Part shown: in pieces, positions 12,166 through 43,500 of the stretch
Numbering within the stretch: the first letter of the stretch is position 1
Layout of the letters: each line of letters begins with the position of its first letter
Assembly: GCA_964036045.1 (NCBI GenBank)
Contig: OZ038392.1
Location: 30,693,087 to 30,757,086 of the forward strand
From: Eutreptiella sp. 'Long Island Sound 2002'
Taxonomy: Eukaryota; Euglenozoa; Euglenophyceae; Eutreptiales; Eutreptiaceae
Direction: 5' to 3'
DNA: 64,000 bases
Position numbers and translations under genes: made by a program
Notes under the pieces: model-generated
Told to the model about the DNA's origin: nothing
Seen by the model: the letters and a program-made list of their open reading frames with translations, nothing else
Database searches by the model: none

Positions 12166-12419
12166 GGGTATGCAGTGAGGTGAAGAAGAGGCTCCCAGCC
12201 CCCCCACCACCGCCACAAAACAGGGTGCAGGACATGGGAGTGTGGCACAACTCACTGTTCTAGAACTCTCACTCCACAACCAATGCCTGTGTACCGACGT
12301 TCCGTGCGGCCTATCCGAATGCGGTGCGCAGTGTGCAGCAGTTTTATGTAGGGGAGGAACAATGGCCGTCAGAGCCACCGTGTGATATGGGATCCTGAGC
12401 GCAGTCTTGGTCCCGACAA

Positions 12420-12720
12420 CACGTGCTGCGGGCAGTGGCTCGTGACCGGTCTTTGCATGCAGTGCAAGAGTTAGCAGTATGGGCTGCTTTTAAAAAGCTC
12501 GAAATCCCAAGGTGGGACAGGGACTTTCTACGAAAATTGCTCTGGAAAAAGTTGCCGCTTGCAGCGCGGCTGCAGCCAATGACACAGACAGATGCCTGCT
12601 TGTTTGATGAGGACCATGCACATTTTGTTGAGAGCTGCGCGCACAGTGAGTTTGTGCACTTGGCAGTGGAGCACACATATCTCTCTGGGACATCCGTTTC
12701 CTGCCAACACGGAGCAAATT
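12420..12720 (+). pseudogene. LINE ORF2 C-terminal (zf-RVT-like) remnant
   Basis: The frame through 12480-12680 reads FLRKLLWKKLPLAARLQP, then a CxxxDEDHAHFVESC pattern. This is the layout of the zinc-binding region that follows reverse transcriptase/RNase H in many LINE proteins (LW-x-LP, then Cys-rich, then ExxxH...C). One Cys of the expected first CxxC pair is missing. It lies between repeat debris and a minus-strand remnant with which it shares a ~45-bp inverted segment (12680-12720 versus 13485-13530). The identification is moderate; the decay is clear. Confidence 0.45.
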
Positions 12721-12931
12721 CACATTTTTTCAGACCTTTCTCAACTTTTGGTCTAATGCACCAAAATGTCGCCACCTTGGGGGGCTTATGTGTATGCTTT
12801 TCGAAATCTGTGAGAAAACGCCGTTTCAGAAATGTATGGGCTTGGGGGGGGGTTAGGTGGTCACAGTTTTGCAAACAGAGCTGTAAACGGGAGGACACAC
12901 AGGGCACAGGCAATGCTCCAAGGATCACCCA

Positions 12932-13930
12932 TTATTCCGAGTCGCATTCGTTGTCATTGTTGCCCCTTTCCACAAGGGCCAGGACTCCATTGGGGCACAC
13001 ATCCCCCTGCTTGTGACTGGGAACATACTTCTTCAATTTTTCCCAATCCTGTAGCCTGCGTGCCTTGACTGGCACCCACCCTGTGTTCAGGGGCATGGCC
13101 CACAGGCTGTCAGTTGTGAGGTCCACATTTCGCTGTTTGGTGAGCTGGACCTTGCGCCATGGAATGGCCTCACTGTACCCTGATTTCACCCAGAGCGCAC
13201 TCTTTTTCGCACCAAAGGTTTCAGTGGCGCATCAGGGGAAGCAACAGCACGTTGTGTGAATTTGTATGAGGACATGGTGGCTACCTGTTAACAAAAATAT
13301 GCAGCAGGCAACACAGGCACCGTCCAAAGTGGACAAAAATCTCAAACATGTCGTCAGTACAGCATGCAGACCGGGCATTCTGAATAGCCCTTTTCAAGGG
13401 CTTTCCGAATATGTCCCACATACCCCCCCCAACTGGACACTCAGCGGGCACAAACGAGACCACAAAGGCACCAACCCCTGAAAACGCTCCGTGTTGGCAT
13501 GAAACCGCACGTCCCAGAGAGATATGGCAAGGTAGTTGACAAGGTGAACCTGCCCAGACCAGTGTCAGAGCTCTGGCGCTGTGCGCCATTAATGTTGCTA
13601 ACCTCCACACAGAGGTTGCTCGCGGTTTCTGCTTTCGGCAGTGTGGTCATTGCGGTGTGGCTTTGTGCACCAGAACTGCCTTGTGTCCTAGTTTGACGTT
13701 GTAGCCTCCTGGGTGGGCAAGCTGGAGGTTTGGCTTTCTCACCAGAAACCCATGGTGGTGCGTGCCGTTGCATTCCAATCTTAAGGTGTGGCTGGGGCAA
13801 CAAGTATTTGGTAACTGGTGGCATAGTCTGCGTGGTCCGAGGCCAGTGTTGACTGGTGGCAGGCCAGTGTTGATGTTGCCCCCCCAGAAGCGCCAGGAGT
13901 TAAAGAGAACGAAATATGCCTCCCACATTG
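12932..13930 (-). pseudogene. Frame-broken coding remnant, unidentified
   Basis: Read on the minus strand, protein-like sequence of ordinary composition passes through at least three frames: NGTHHHGFLVRKPNLQLAHP (about 13780-13720), then LPKAETASNLCVEVSNINGA (about 13640-13580), then GGMWDIFGKPLKRAIQNAR (about 13430-13370), and finally LKKYVPSHKQGDVCPNGVLA (about 13030-12970), ending at a stop at 12932. The switches imply several indels. The family is not recognised. Part of it recurs inverted at 12680-12720, which suggests a repeated, probably mobile, gene. Confidence 0.3.
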
Positions 13931-13974
13931 AGTCAACTATGTCCTAGCTTGAGAAACTGCAACAGGAAGGGGTC

Positions 13975-14451
13975 TTGATTGCGTTCACTGATGGGTCGTC
14001 AAAGCGGGTGAGGAGGTGGGACCAAGCGGGCTCTGGTGTTTTTTATGAGGGAGGGGATGCGAGGAATTACGCGGCCCCGGTGCCGCAGGCAGAGCTGCAG
14101 ATGAATAATAGGGGGGAGCTGAGGGCTGTACTGCATGTTCTGTATACTCTGCCACCGGGGGAGAGGACATCGATAATGATGGATAGTGAGCATGTGTTTA
14201 AAGGGCTTACTGAACATCTACTGCGATGGGAGAGGGCAGGTTGGGTAGTGGCTCATGCAGACCTGTGGAGGCTGGTGCTTGGCCTCCTGAGACACCACCA
14301 GCGCCGAGTGTCTTTTCACTGGGTCCCGTCCCATGTGGGCTTGGAGGGGACCGGCGGAGCGGACAGGGAGGCGGAGAGAGGGCACCTCCAGCACCCAGAT
14401 AACGAGGCACCGAGTGTCAAACGCGTGTTGGCGGAACGCCGTGAGAGATAG
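13975..14451 (+). CDS. RNase H domain, LINE-derived, catalytically complete
   Basis: A 158-codon frame with the whole RNase HI signature: TDGSS with Asp6, NNRGEL with Glu48, MMDSEHVF with Asp70, and HWVPSHVGLEG...ADREAE with His120 and Asp130. RNase H removes the RNA of RNA:DNA hybrids. In LINE ORF2 it follows reverse transcriptase. The frame continues upstream to about 13948 after an in-frame TAG. Downstream, after the TAG at 14449, it stays open to 14661 with an acidic segment (SESGGSSSEDEYEAF), so the visible ORF is probably the 3' end of a longer decayed ORF2. The Met start is only the first available ATG. No reverse transcriptase is attached. It ends 385 bp before the PLD start codon. 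Confidence 0.65.
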   Translation: MIAFTDGSSKRVRRWDQAGSGVFYEGGDARNYAAPVPQAELQMNNRGELRAVLHVLYTLPPGERTSIMMDSEHVFKGLTEHLLRWERAGWVVAHADLWRLVLGLLRHHQRRVSFHWVPSHVGLEGTGGADREAERGHLQHPDNEAPSVKRVLAERRER

Positions 14452-14673
14452 CCCATGCCACTGCCCACTGATGAGTCCTGGCTGGCCACTGAGGTACATT
14501 CTGACCTGCCCCGAGGCTTCTCCATGTTGACCGTGTCAGACACAGACTCCTGCTTGTCCGAGTCGGGAGGGTCGTCGTCTGAGGACGAGTATGAGGCTTT
14601 TCTATCACAACTTTTGCAACCAGGGCGACAACAGCCTAAATGTCGGAGAAGGGAGCAGTGACAGGGGACGGCG

Positions 14674-14690
14674 CCAATGATTGTATATAA
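14674..14690 (+). promoter_or_regulatory. Candidate CCAAT and TATA elements of the PLD gene
   Basis: CCAAT at 14674-14678 and TATATAA at 14684-14690 lie about 145 bp upstream of the PLD ATG, after the LINE-derived frame ends at 14661. The position suits a core promoter with a ~115-nt leader. This is pattern matching only; no transcript start is visible. Confidence 0.35.
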
Positions 14691-14835
14691 GAGCACAGCA
14701 GCAGCGCGAGAGCGCACTCGACTATGCACTGTTTTGGTTGCCGAGCCAGTACCTGTTAAGCGGTGGTGACTGGTTAGCACAGTATCCGACTCATGTCTGC
14801 CATGGGTTCTCAGGCTCTTCTCCAATCGCCACAAA

Positions 14836-33690
<18,855 letters not shown>

Positions 33691-34111
33691 AGAGGGCCCA
33701 GGGCCGTCCCCAAACCCTCCGTGAGGTTTTGTGGGTGAACGACACGTCCGCGGAAGACAACTTTGACGAGGACAGCTCTCTCCTTGCGCTGGGGGCTTTC
33801 GCTCTCATTGCTCACCTGTAGTCCCTTTTCGTTGTTTGGGCTTGCTGGGTCCAGCCTGCCTGCGCCAGGCATCACTTGGCCATAAATCCTTGGCTCGTAC
33901 CTGCACGTATTCGAGCTCCTCAGAGTGGGGAACCTGTTCATTGCTTGGCGGAATCCACATTGGAGCAACGAGTTTGCGTTCGCAGTTGCAATCGGCCTTG
34001 TGATTGCCGACCCGGAGTAGGGGCGCTGTCACGTTTGGGTGGCAGTCGTCTGTGGAAAGTGTTCGTTTGGCTTCGGCACAGGCAGTAAGTCAGATTGGCG
34101 TGCTAAGGCTG
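33691..34111 (+). other. PLD 3' flank
   Basis: Probable 3' UTR and flank. An out-of-frame open stretch to 33821 has plausible composition (LREVLWVNDTSAEDNFDEDS) but lies in a different frame from the complete PLD end. No AATAAA is seen before the repeats begin at 34112. Confidence 0.45.
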
Positions 34112-34480
34112 AGGGCGAGGGTTTTCCACCCTCTACAGGTCAAAAATGGAAATTTTTGCAAAAAACAGTTTTGATATTGTGACCACTCACAACGATGAAT
34201 TCTCTCATGTAAACCATATTTTACACCCTGTTTGTGTGTTTTTCACCCTATTTGGGTGTTGGGGGGGGGGTCCCAAGGGGGCTGGGGCACAACCTGCTTA
34301 TGCAGTTTTACAGCCTCGGCGGCTCAAAAATGGAAATTGTCGAAACTGATTTTTTTTTTATACTTTGGCCTTCCAAAATTATCAAACATCCTATGTAAAC
34401 CATGTTTTAGCCCCTGTTTATATGTTTTTCACCCAATTTGTCCTTCTCCCCTTTTCAAGGTGCCTTGCCGAAGGCAATAG
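34112..34480 (+). repeat. ~205-bp satellite, block C (variant units)
   Basis: Variant satellite sequence (GAGGGTTTTCCACCCTCTAC, TTTTGATATTGTGACCACTC, a G-run at 34261) ending in CCTTGCCGAAGGCAATAGAA at 34466, the same end motif as at 7970, 45898 and 63149. A GGCGCCTTTGGCGCC hairpin follows at 34493. Confidence 0.7.
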
Positions 34481-34507
34481 AATTTTGCTTCGGCGCCTTT
34501 GGCGCCA

Positions 34508-36924
34508 AGACCTTTTAAGCTGAACAATTTTTGGCCCGTGTTCGGCAGGGGCCATAGGGGGACGCTGGGAGGAGGGGGGTCCCAGCCAACCCCCCCCCCC
34601 CCCCTTCAGACCCCCCCCCTTTCCCTCCCCCCCTTCTAATACATCCCTGGGTGGAAAGCCACGAGTTTGGAATGGTCTACGAGCGTTGCATTCACTGTAT
34701 CGCTGCTCCATCTCCTTGGTGTCTGCCCTATGGTCCTCATTCGTCGCCATCACACGTGATCACCAAATGGATGATACCCCATGGTACACCGGATGACACC
34801 TGCAAGAGGGCGGTAGACAGTAAGTGGATTTGGACGCCACAGTGCTTGTTGAGGCCATTGAGTGCTGACCACAGTCAACCACTACCCCTGTGGACACTAC
34901 CTCTGTATCTCATGCATATCAACGGGTCGCTCTGGCCTTCCTCCGCACCAAGCGGCATGCCTCTCCCTGCCACATGCAGTCAACAAGGGATGAGGTCCTG
35001 CGCGAACATTGGTCAGCGGCACGGTGCCTCCTGGAGGCGGCCCAACAGGCAATCCTCCGCCCGTCTCGACGGGGCAAACGGCCCCGTAGCCCGTCACCCA
35101 GGACAGCACAGCGTCCTGTCACATAGCCATGCCGGAATCGCCGTGCCATATCCAGCTGACAGGACACAGCCCCGCCCGACGCGCCACAGATATCCCCCAG
35201 GACGCCGTGCGGCTCACCAGGCAGCCCATGATGGCGCCGAGACCCGCCGTGCTGACCATACCCCGCAGGACGGTGGTTGTAACACCAACACATATGCGGT
35301 AGGCCACGTGCTTCTCTCCACCACGCGCCCCGCACATGTTGCCATGCGCCCTGCCATACTGGACCACCCTCAGGCCCCGTCCCACAGGCATTATATTGAT
35401 AGGTGTAGGACAATGGCGATTGTAGGTACACGTTACGTGTAGGATCCTGGCCCTTGACTGCTGATACAACGACCTGGGGTTTTCGATCCAGTGTCATGGT
35501 GGCTACGATGTTGCACACTGCTGTTAGACGTAGACAACAGAGGTAGACAACTGACCCCAACGACTGATGTTGGGATCCAGATTCTTCAACCGGGATCGTG
35601 GTAGCTGCGGCTACATAGATCTGACAGTTTACACCCAAGTCTTGCCCCCTGTAGTGCCCTCCTTGGGGACACACCCCACCTGTGCGAAGCTGCAGGTCCC
35701 AAGATGGAGACTGTACATAGTCGTGGACCCACTGTCCGTGTGCGCTTGTGGCTGTGAGCTTGTGGGGATGCTGTACACGCCCAGCGCCGGAACACAAAAA
35801 AAACGGTTCATGTGCCCCAATGAAAATGTATTCCGCTCCCAATTTTCTGGCCGGCTTGTAGGTTATTCTCTCTGGCTCAGCCATTGACCTGTCCTAATTT
35901 TTCGCAGAGGGCCGACATGTAAGCCTTGTTGTGACAAGGGCTTTTGTGTACAAAGTGTGACATAAATCTCTGACTTTGTGTAGTAGTGCAATTTGTGCAA
36001 TGGTTTCACACACACACACACACACATGACAGTCATTGAGGGTTGTGGGCATAAGGTGTGCCAATGAAGATGGTGGTGGCAGTGCACACGTGTCCACTTC
36101 AAAAGCCTGAACCTGCTTGACCTGATACCCTTGCACCGGGTGAAAGTCTGCTGGTATCACCAGGGACACACATAGGCAAGGCAGGGAGGGCATACATTGC
36201 CAGTGTAGAAACCACCATACGTGCATGCCATTGCTCATGGCAAAAATCACCCGACTAATCAAGAGCCGCTGTCTAAAGACGGACGCATGGAAACTGAACA
36301 CAGTCCCTTGACTGTCACGCAGATTATGTTGTTTTGACACTGTTGAACCCTGCTCGTCCTCTGTGCATTGCGTACACATGTTGCCGTGGGACCATGGTCA
36401 GCAGGCCACAGTCCAATGTGTAGATTAGCAATGGGATTGTCGGTTGAAGTCACATACCTCATCAATGAGAAACACATGGGCAGAACTCTGTCTTGATTGG
36501 CCGTTTGTGGCAGTCGGAAACAGGGGACTCCTAGCAGTTTCTCTTTCCTGCTCTGCCCCGAGAAAAGCAAGTGGTGTCAGTTATGGGCCTCCCAGTGAAT
36601 CGGGTCCAGAAGCTCCTAAAGTGGACGGCTCTGCCAAACGTCAGCCTTCGGGAGGCTGTCTTTCAGTAATGTGTACTTCCTGCACATACAAAGGCTTCGC
36701 TTAGTGTTGAGTGTACATATTGGCTTTGCTTTTTTTGCCTTATGGCGTACGCCCCTCCCACTTTATCCAAGGTACGGCGTGTCCAGGGTACATGGGGTAC
36801 TGCCTCAATTTGGGTCTTTTAATTCTGATACCATGTAGTGCTCACTGTTTGTTATTAAAGCAGCTTCGGTTTATTGGTCTTAAGTGGTGCGTAAATTGCG
36901 GTCTGTCTTAGGTACAGCAGGCAG
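34508..36924. other. Stretch without a supported gene
   Basis: Long frames exist on both strands (263 codons plus at 34651, 321 codons minus at 35884) but overlap each other and show no recognised domain. The plus part RDEVLREHWSAARCLLEAAQ (34990-35050) with a basic tail and the minus part at 36570-36260 have natural composition and may be decayed element sequence. A (CA) tract lies at 36006-36027. Confidence 0.4.
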
Positions 36925-39600
36925 CCAGGCAGGCGTATATAGGGGAAAACGCCACATACCCCCCCATTTTGGGCCTTTTTGGGCCTATTCGCGTACCCTA
37001 CCCCAAGGGGTTGAATTGTTAGTTTGAGCCCTGTAAAATCATTATTTTGTCCAATAAACGCATCCCCCAATGAGTTTTTGGTCCGGAACCCCCCAGACCC
37101 CCCCCACTTGAAACCCACTTTTTTGAGGTTTTGAGGGAGGCGGGTGGGGGGGGTGGGGGGGGGGGGTCAAAAATGTCGAAAAAAAATGACCCCCCCTTTT
37201 TTTGGGTCGAAAATCATGAATCTTTTGGTTTTTTTCGATTTTGAGCCAAAAAAGTGTTTACGGGTCCCGACTCCATGGGGGTTTTATGGGGCGGAGTGGG
37301 ACGAGCGCTGATGCAGTTTCTGCACTTTCCAGCCATTTTTGCTGTGTTGGGGGTTTTGGCGACCTCGGTGACCCCGTGGTACCCACTCTGAGGGGTGTGA
37401 GTGGGGATGTTGTGACAGTATATGCCTACTAGGATACGGAAGGACGTTTTTTGCACTCTCTAGCCTTGCCTGGGGCCGTTCACAACCCGTGCCAAAGACG
37501 CGAAATGGCTGTTTCCACCAATAATGGCCTAGTGAATGGGCCGGCCCACAACCTGCTTATGCAGTTTTTCACCCCGTGCAGCTCAAAAATCGAAGTTTTC
37601 GAAACTTGTTTTTTTGATATTGTGATCACTTAAAATGACCATCCAAGGTATATAAAGCATGTTTTAGGCCGTATTTATGTGGTTTTCACCCTATTTGGGT
37701 ATTAGGTGCGGGGGGGGGGGGGGGCTCCCAAGGGATTGGTACACAACCTGCTTCTGCGGTTTTTCACTCTGGACAGCTCAAAAATCGAAGTCACCTCGCA
37801 GAGGTTGTTAGATCAAAGCCAGCCAGGCGTGTATAGGGGAAAACGCCACATACCCCCCCATTTTGGGCCTTTTCGGGCCTATTCGCGTACCCCACCCCAA
37901 GGGGTTGAATTGTTAGTTTAACCCCTTGTAAAATCATTATTTTGTCCAATAAACGCATCCCCCAATGAGTTTTTGGTCCGGAACCCCCCCAGACCCCCCC
38001 CCCCCACTTGAAACCCACTTTTTTTAGGTTTTGAGGGAGGCGGGTGGGGGGGTGGGGGGGGGGGTCAAAAATGTCGAAAAAAATGACCCGCCCTTTTTTT
38101 GGGTCGAAAATCATGAATCTTTTGGTTTTTTTTCGATTTTGAGCCGAAAAACTGTTTCCGGGTCCCGACTCCATGGGGTTTGTATGGGGCAGAGTGGGAC
38201 GAGCGCTGATGCAGTTTATGCACTTTCCAGCCATTTTTGCTGTGTTGGGGGTTTTGGCGACCTCGGTGACCCCGTGGTACCCACTCTGAGGGGTGTGAGT
38301 GGGGATGTTGTGACAGTATATGCCTACTAGGATACGAAAGGGTTTTTTGCGGTCTGTAACCTTGCTGAGGGCCGTTCACAACCCGTGCCAAAGACGCGAA
38401 ATGACTGTTTCCACCAATAATGGGCTAGTGAATGGCCCGGTACACAACCTGTCTATGCAGTTTTTCGCCCTGGGCAGCTCAAAAATCGAAGTTTTTGAAA
38501 CTTTTTTTATGATATTGTGACGAAACGATATGACCATCCAAGGTATGTAAAGCATGTTTTAGGCCGTATTTACGTGTAATTGGGTATTAGGTCCAGGGGG
38601 GGGGGGGCTCCCAAGGGATTGGTACACAACCTGCTTACGCCGTTTTTCACCCCAGGCAGCTCAAAAATCGAAGTTTTCGAAACTGATTTTTCTGATACCG
38701 TGATAACTGAAAATGACCATCCAAGGTATGTAAAGCATGTTTTAGCCCGTATTTATGTCGTTTTTTCCCCATTTGTGTGTGTGTTGCTTGGGGTAGATTC
38801 TCTGCGAGGTGGACTTGCTGAAGGCAATAGAATTTTTTGAAATTTATTTTTTTGATACCATGATCACCCAAAATGACCATCCAAAGGTATGTAAAGCATG
38901 TTTTAGGCCCTATTTATGTGGTTCTCACCCTATTGGGGCATTGGGCGCACGGGGGGGGGGGGGGTCTCCCAAGGGATTGGTACACAACCTGCTGATGCAG
39001 TTTTTCACCCTGGGCAGCTCAAAAATCAAAGTTTTGGAGACTTATGTTTTTTTTACATTTGGATCACGTAAAATGACCATTCAAGGTATGTAAAGCATGT
39101 TTTAGGCCCTATTTATGTGGTTCTCACCCTATTNNNNNNNNNNNNNNNNNNNNNNNNNNNNNNNNNNNNNNNNNNNNNNNNNNNNNNNNNNNNNNNNNNN
39201 NNNNNNNNNNNNNNNNNNNNNNNNNNNNNNNNNNNNNNNNNNNNNNNNNNNNNNNNNNNNNNNNNNNNNNNNNNNNNNNNNNNNNNNNNNNNNNNNNNNN
39301 NNNNNNNNNNNNNNNNNNNNNNNNNNNNNNNNNTGACCATCCAAGGTATGTAAAGCATTTTTTAGGCCGTATTTATGTAGTTTTTACCCTATTTTGGGTG
39401 TGTGTGGCTTGGGGTAGAATCTCTGCGAGGTGGAAGGCAATAGAATTTCCGAAACTGATTTTTTTGATACCTTGACCATCCAACATGATCAAATATGCTA
39501 TGTAAAGCATGTTTTAGCCCCTCTTTATGTGTTTTGCACCCTATTTGGGTGTTCGGGGGGGGGGGTCCCAAGGGGTCTAGGGCACAACCTGCTTATGCAG
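36925..39600 (+). repeat. Two composite elements and satellite block D
   Basis: Composite copies at 36925-37540 and 37785-38440 are separated by about one satellite unit. From 38440 satellite units, including two of the GAGGTGGACTTGC variant, run to 39600 around the N gap. The array stops at TTATGCAG immediately before the TTL-like gene begins. Confidence 0.85.
39134..39333. other. Assembly gap (200 N)
   Basis: Exactly 200 N inside the satellite array. A round-number gap means the true length is unknown; the array is probably longer. Confidence 0.99.
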
Positions 39601-39635
39601 ACGGCTGTTTCAGGGCCCAGGTTTGATGCTCGGGG

Positions 39636-40530
39636 ATGCTCCGAAGCGCCGTTCTGGTTGCTGTTGTGGTGTTGTGGCTTGATGGCTCGGGCGTAGGCAC
39701 TGCGCACGATCACAGCGGCGGCGACGGGTCGTTGGAGCGGCTGGACCGGTGGCTGGAGGGGCTCAGCGCCGGCATCCCGCGGCGGTTTCACACCTACGGC
39801 AAGCCCGCAAATGCCTGGGATGCCCTCGACCGCGCCATGGGGGCCCTCGGCCTCGTGCCCTCGGAACGCGGAGGGGCCAGGGCCAGCGGGTTCTTCCTGC
39901 ACCCCCCCGCGTGTGTCGGGCAGTGCAGGCCCCCGAGCCGCTCTTTCGGCGGCATGGGGGCGTGCCCTGGCTCCGCGACCGTCGGCTGCAAGAGCCGCCT
40001 CAGCCTGCTGCTGCGCCCCAACGAGACTTGGCTGCCGAAGACCTACACCCGTGGCCAGTGGGCAGAGTTTGCGGACGAGGCAGCGCTGCAGCCCAACACG
40101 ACTTGGTTCATAAAGCACTTGTCCCCACGGCCGCGCCACGATGGCCCTGGCGCTGGCGGCTGCGCGGGAGTTGTGGAATGCCAAGCCCGGCGCTGTCGCG
40201 GCGCGGCAGCTCGAGGACCCGTGGCTGTACCGGGGGCGGGTGACGAGTGCGCGCGTCTTCGTGGCTGTGTCGCACGCCCCGCTGCGCGCGCATGTCGTCG
40301 ACCTGGTGCGCATCCAGGTCGCGCCGCTGCCGTACGAGCGCACGGACCCGTGCACCACGCGGACCAACTTCTTCACCTACGACATGGTGGGGCGCGCCAC
40401 CGACTGCAACGCGCCGCAGAACGTGACGCTTTACAAGCTAATTTGGTTCCCCTACAGCAACGACAGCTTTCCGACGAGACGTATGACCAAGCGTAAACAG
40501 GAATATCTGATCACCAGAGTGTACTCAAAG
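39636..40530 (+). CDS. TTL-like exon 1
   Basis: From the signal-peptide Met to VYSK with donor AAAG|GTTTGC at 40531. The frame changes at 40122-40126: upstream codons end IKHLS, and downstream coding resumes as HGRATMALALAAARELW. An alternative donor, GTATGA at 40481, was rejected because its phase does not fit exon 2. The start lies 36 bp after the satellite array ends; an upstream exon hidden in the gap cannot be excluded. Confidence 0.7.
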
Positions 40531-43500
40531 GTTTGCTTCATCTGTGGTGCCCCCCCCCCCCCCCTCCCTGCGCTCTGCGCCGAAAACGGTGCAGAGCGCA
40601 GAGGGAGAAGAAGGAAAGGACAAAGGGGAAAGAATCATTGTGGTTGTTAGAAGCCCCTGTTAGGAAAGTTATCCTGCAGATGCACACCCCAGCGCGCACA
40701 AGTCAGTGCTGGAGTCGGCAAACCCCCGCATGGACTCGGAGTGTGCATCTGGATGCACCTGGTCAACGGCACGGGCAACAGCCCGTCTCTGGGAGCCGAC
40801 CCCCCGTGTAGCCAAACAGGACAAGTCATCCAGGGGCTCCGTTGACACAACCAAAAACACGTTCGGACCCACAGAGGGTCAGAATGAGCAGTGGCGAGAG
40901 GCCAATAGGCGCCGCCAAAGGCAAACAACCCAATACCGAGGCTTGTGCCAACCCCCCCCCCCCTCAGCGTCCTTTTTGGGTGTAGCACGACTTGCACATG
41001 CACCACGGGGCGCTGGTCCAGTGGGGAGGTGTTGAGTAATGAGCCAGCATCAGGGCGGGGCCCAGACGTAGACGAGGAGGGCAGGAGGAGGAGGGCGAAG
41101 GGGACGTAAGCTTCGTCCGCAACATCGAGGCAGCCAACAGTTTTCCACATCGCCCTGAGTGCATTTCATTGCTGCCATGTTTGCTGTCCGCTGCGCCGTG
41201 GCCACACTGTGACCGCCCCCCTTGTCCTTTGAGCACCCTCCATCATCTGTGCTCCGCAAGACTCCAAAGCTCATGTTGCAAATCCAACAGCCATCCACCA
41301 TGAAGGCTCCAGTAAATCACCTCGCAGAGGTTGTTAGATCAAAGCCAGGCAGGCGAATATAGGGGAAAACGCCACATACCCCCCCATTTTGGCCTTTTGG
41401 GCCTATTCGCGTACCCTACCCCAAGGGGTTGAATTGTTAGTTTAACCCCTTGTAAAATCATTATTTTGTCCAATAAACACATCCCCCAATGAGTTTTTGG
41501 TCCGGACCCCCCCAGACCCCCCCCACTTGAAACCCACTTTTTTCAGGTTTTGAGGGAGGTGGGGGGGGGGGTGGGGGGGGGGGTCAAAAAATGACCCCCC
41601 CTTTTTTTGGGTCGAAAATCATGAATCTTTTGGTTTTTTTCGATTTTGAGCCGAAAAAGTGTTTCTGGGTCCCGACTCCATAGGGTTTGTATGGGGCGGA
41701 GTGGGACGAGCGCTGATGCAGTTTATGCACTTTTCAGCCATTTTTGGTATGTTGGCGGTTTTGGTGACCTCGGTGACCCCGTGGTACCCACCCCGAGGTG
41801 TGCGAGTGGGGAGATTGTGACAGTATATGCCTACTAGGATATGAAAGCACGTATTTTGCGGTCTGTAGCTGTGCTGAGGGCCGGTCAAATGCCCGTGCCA
41901 ACGACGCGAAATGGCTGTTTCCACCAATAATGGCCTAGTGAATGGGCCGGTACACAACCTGCTTATGCAGTTTTTCACCCCGTGCAGCTCAAAAATCGAA
42001 GTTTTCGAAACTTGTTTTTTTGATATTGTGATCACTTAAAATGACCATCCAAGGTATATAAAGCATGTTTTAGGCCATATTACGTGTTTTTCACCCCATT
42101 TGGGTATTGGCCGCACGTGGGGGGGGGGGGTCTCCCAAGGGATTGGTACACAACCTGCTTGTGTAGTTTTTCACCCTAGGCCGAAGGCAATAGAATCACC
42201 TCGCAGAGGTTGTTAGATCAAAGCCAGGCAGGCGTATACAGGGGAAAACGCCACATACCCCCCCATTTTGGCCTTTTTGGGCCCATTTGCGTACCCTACC
42301 CCAAGGGGTTGAATTGTTAGTTTGACCCCCTGTAAAATCATTATTTTGTCCAATAAACGCATCCCCCAATGAGTTTTTGGTCCGGACCCCCCAACCCCCC
42401 CAACTGGAAACCCACTTTTTTCAGGTTTTGAGGGAGGCGGGTGGGGGGGGTGGGGGGGTGGGGGGGGGTCAAAAAATGACCTCCCCTTTTTTTGGGTCGA
42501 AAATCATGAATCTTTTGGTTTTTTTTGATTTTGAGCCAAAAAAGTGTTTACGGGTCCCGACTCCATGGGGTTTGTATGGGGCGGAGTGGGACGAGCGCTG
42601 ATGCAGTTTCTGCACTTTCCAGCCATTTTTGGTATGTTGGCGGTTTTGGCGACCTCGGTGACCCCGTGGTACCCACTCTGAGGGGTGTGAGTGGGGATGT
42701 TGTGACAGTATATGCCGACTCGGATACGGAAGGATGTTTTTTGCAGTCTCTAGCCTTGCTTAGGGCCGTTCACAACCCGTGCCAAAGCCGCGAAATGACT
42801 GTTTCCACCAATAATGGCCTCGTGAATGGGCCGGTACACAACCTGCTTATGCAGTTTTTCACCCCGGGCAGCTCAGAAATCAAAGTTTTCGAAACTTGTT
42901 TTTTTGATATTGTCACCACCCAAAATGACCATCCAAGCTATATAAAGCATGTTTTAGGCCGTATTTACGTGTGTTTCATGCGATTTGGTTTTTAGCTCCA
43001 GGGGGGGGGGGGTCTCCCAAGGGATTGGTACACAACCTGCTTATGCAGTTTTTCACCCCGGGCAGGTCAAAAATCGAAGTTTTCGAAACTTATGTTTTTG
43101 ATATTGTGACCACCTAAAATGACCATCCAAGCTATATAAAGCATGTTTTAGGCCGTATTCGCGTGTTTTTCATCCGATTTGGGTATTAGATCCGGGGGGG
43201 GGGGGGGGGGGTGTCTCCCAAGGGATTGGTACACAACCTGCTTATGCAGTTTTTCACCTCGGGCAGCTCAATAATCGAAGTTTTCGAAACTTGTTTTTTT
43301 GATATCCTGACCACCTAAAATGACCATCCAAGCTATGTAAAGCATGTTTTAGGCCGTATTTACGTGTTTTTCACCCTATTTGGGTATTAGTTCCGGGGGG
43401 GGGGTCTCCAAGGGATTGGTACACAACCTGCTTTTGCAGCTTTTCACCGTGGGTAGGTCAAAAATCGAAGTTTTTGAAAGCTTTTTTTTTTTTGATATTG

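Noticed and set aside
34651-35884. Overlapping 263-codon plus and 321-codon minus frames
   Set aside because: They overlap antisense, show no recognised domain on either strand, and neither has supporting splice or start context.
40471-40486. GTATGA at 40481 as the TTL-like exon 1 donor
   Set aside because: Its phase (1) does not match the only good acceptor at 46914 (phase 0); the donor at 40531 does.
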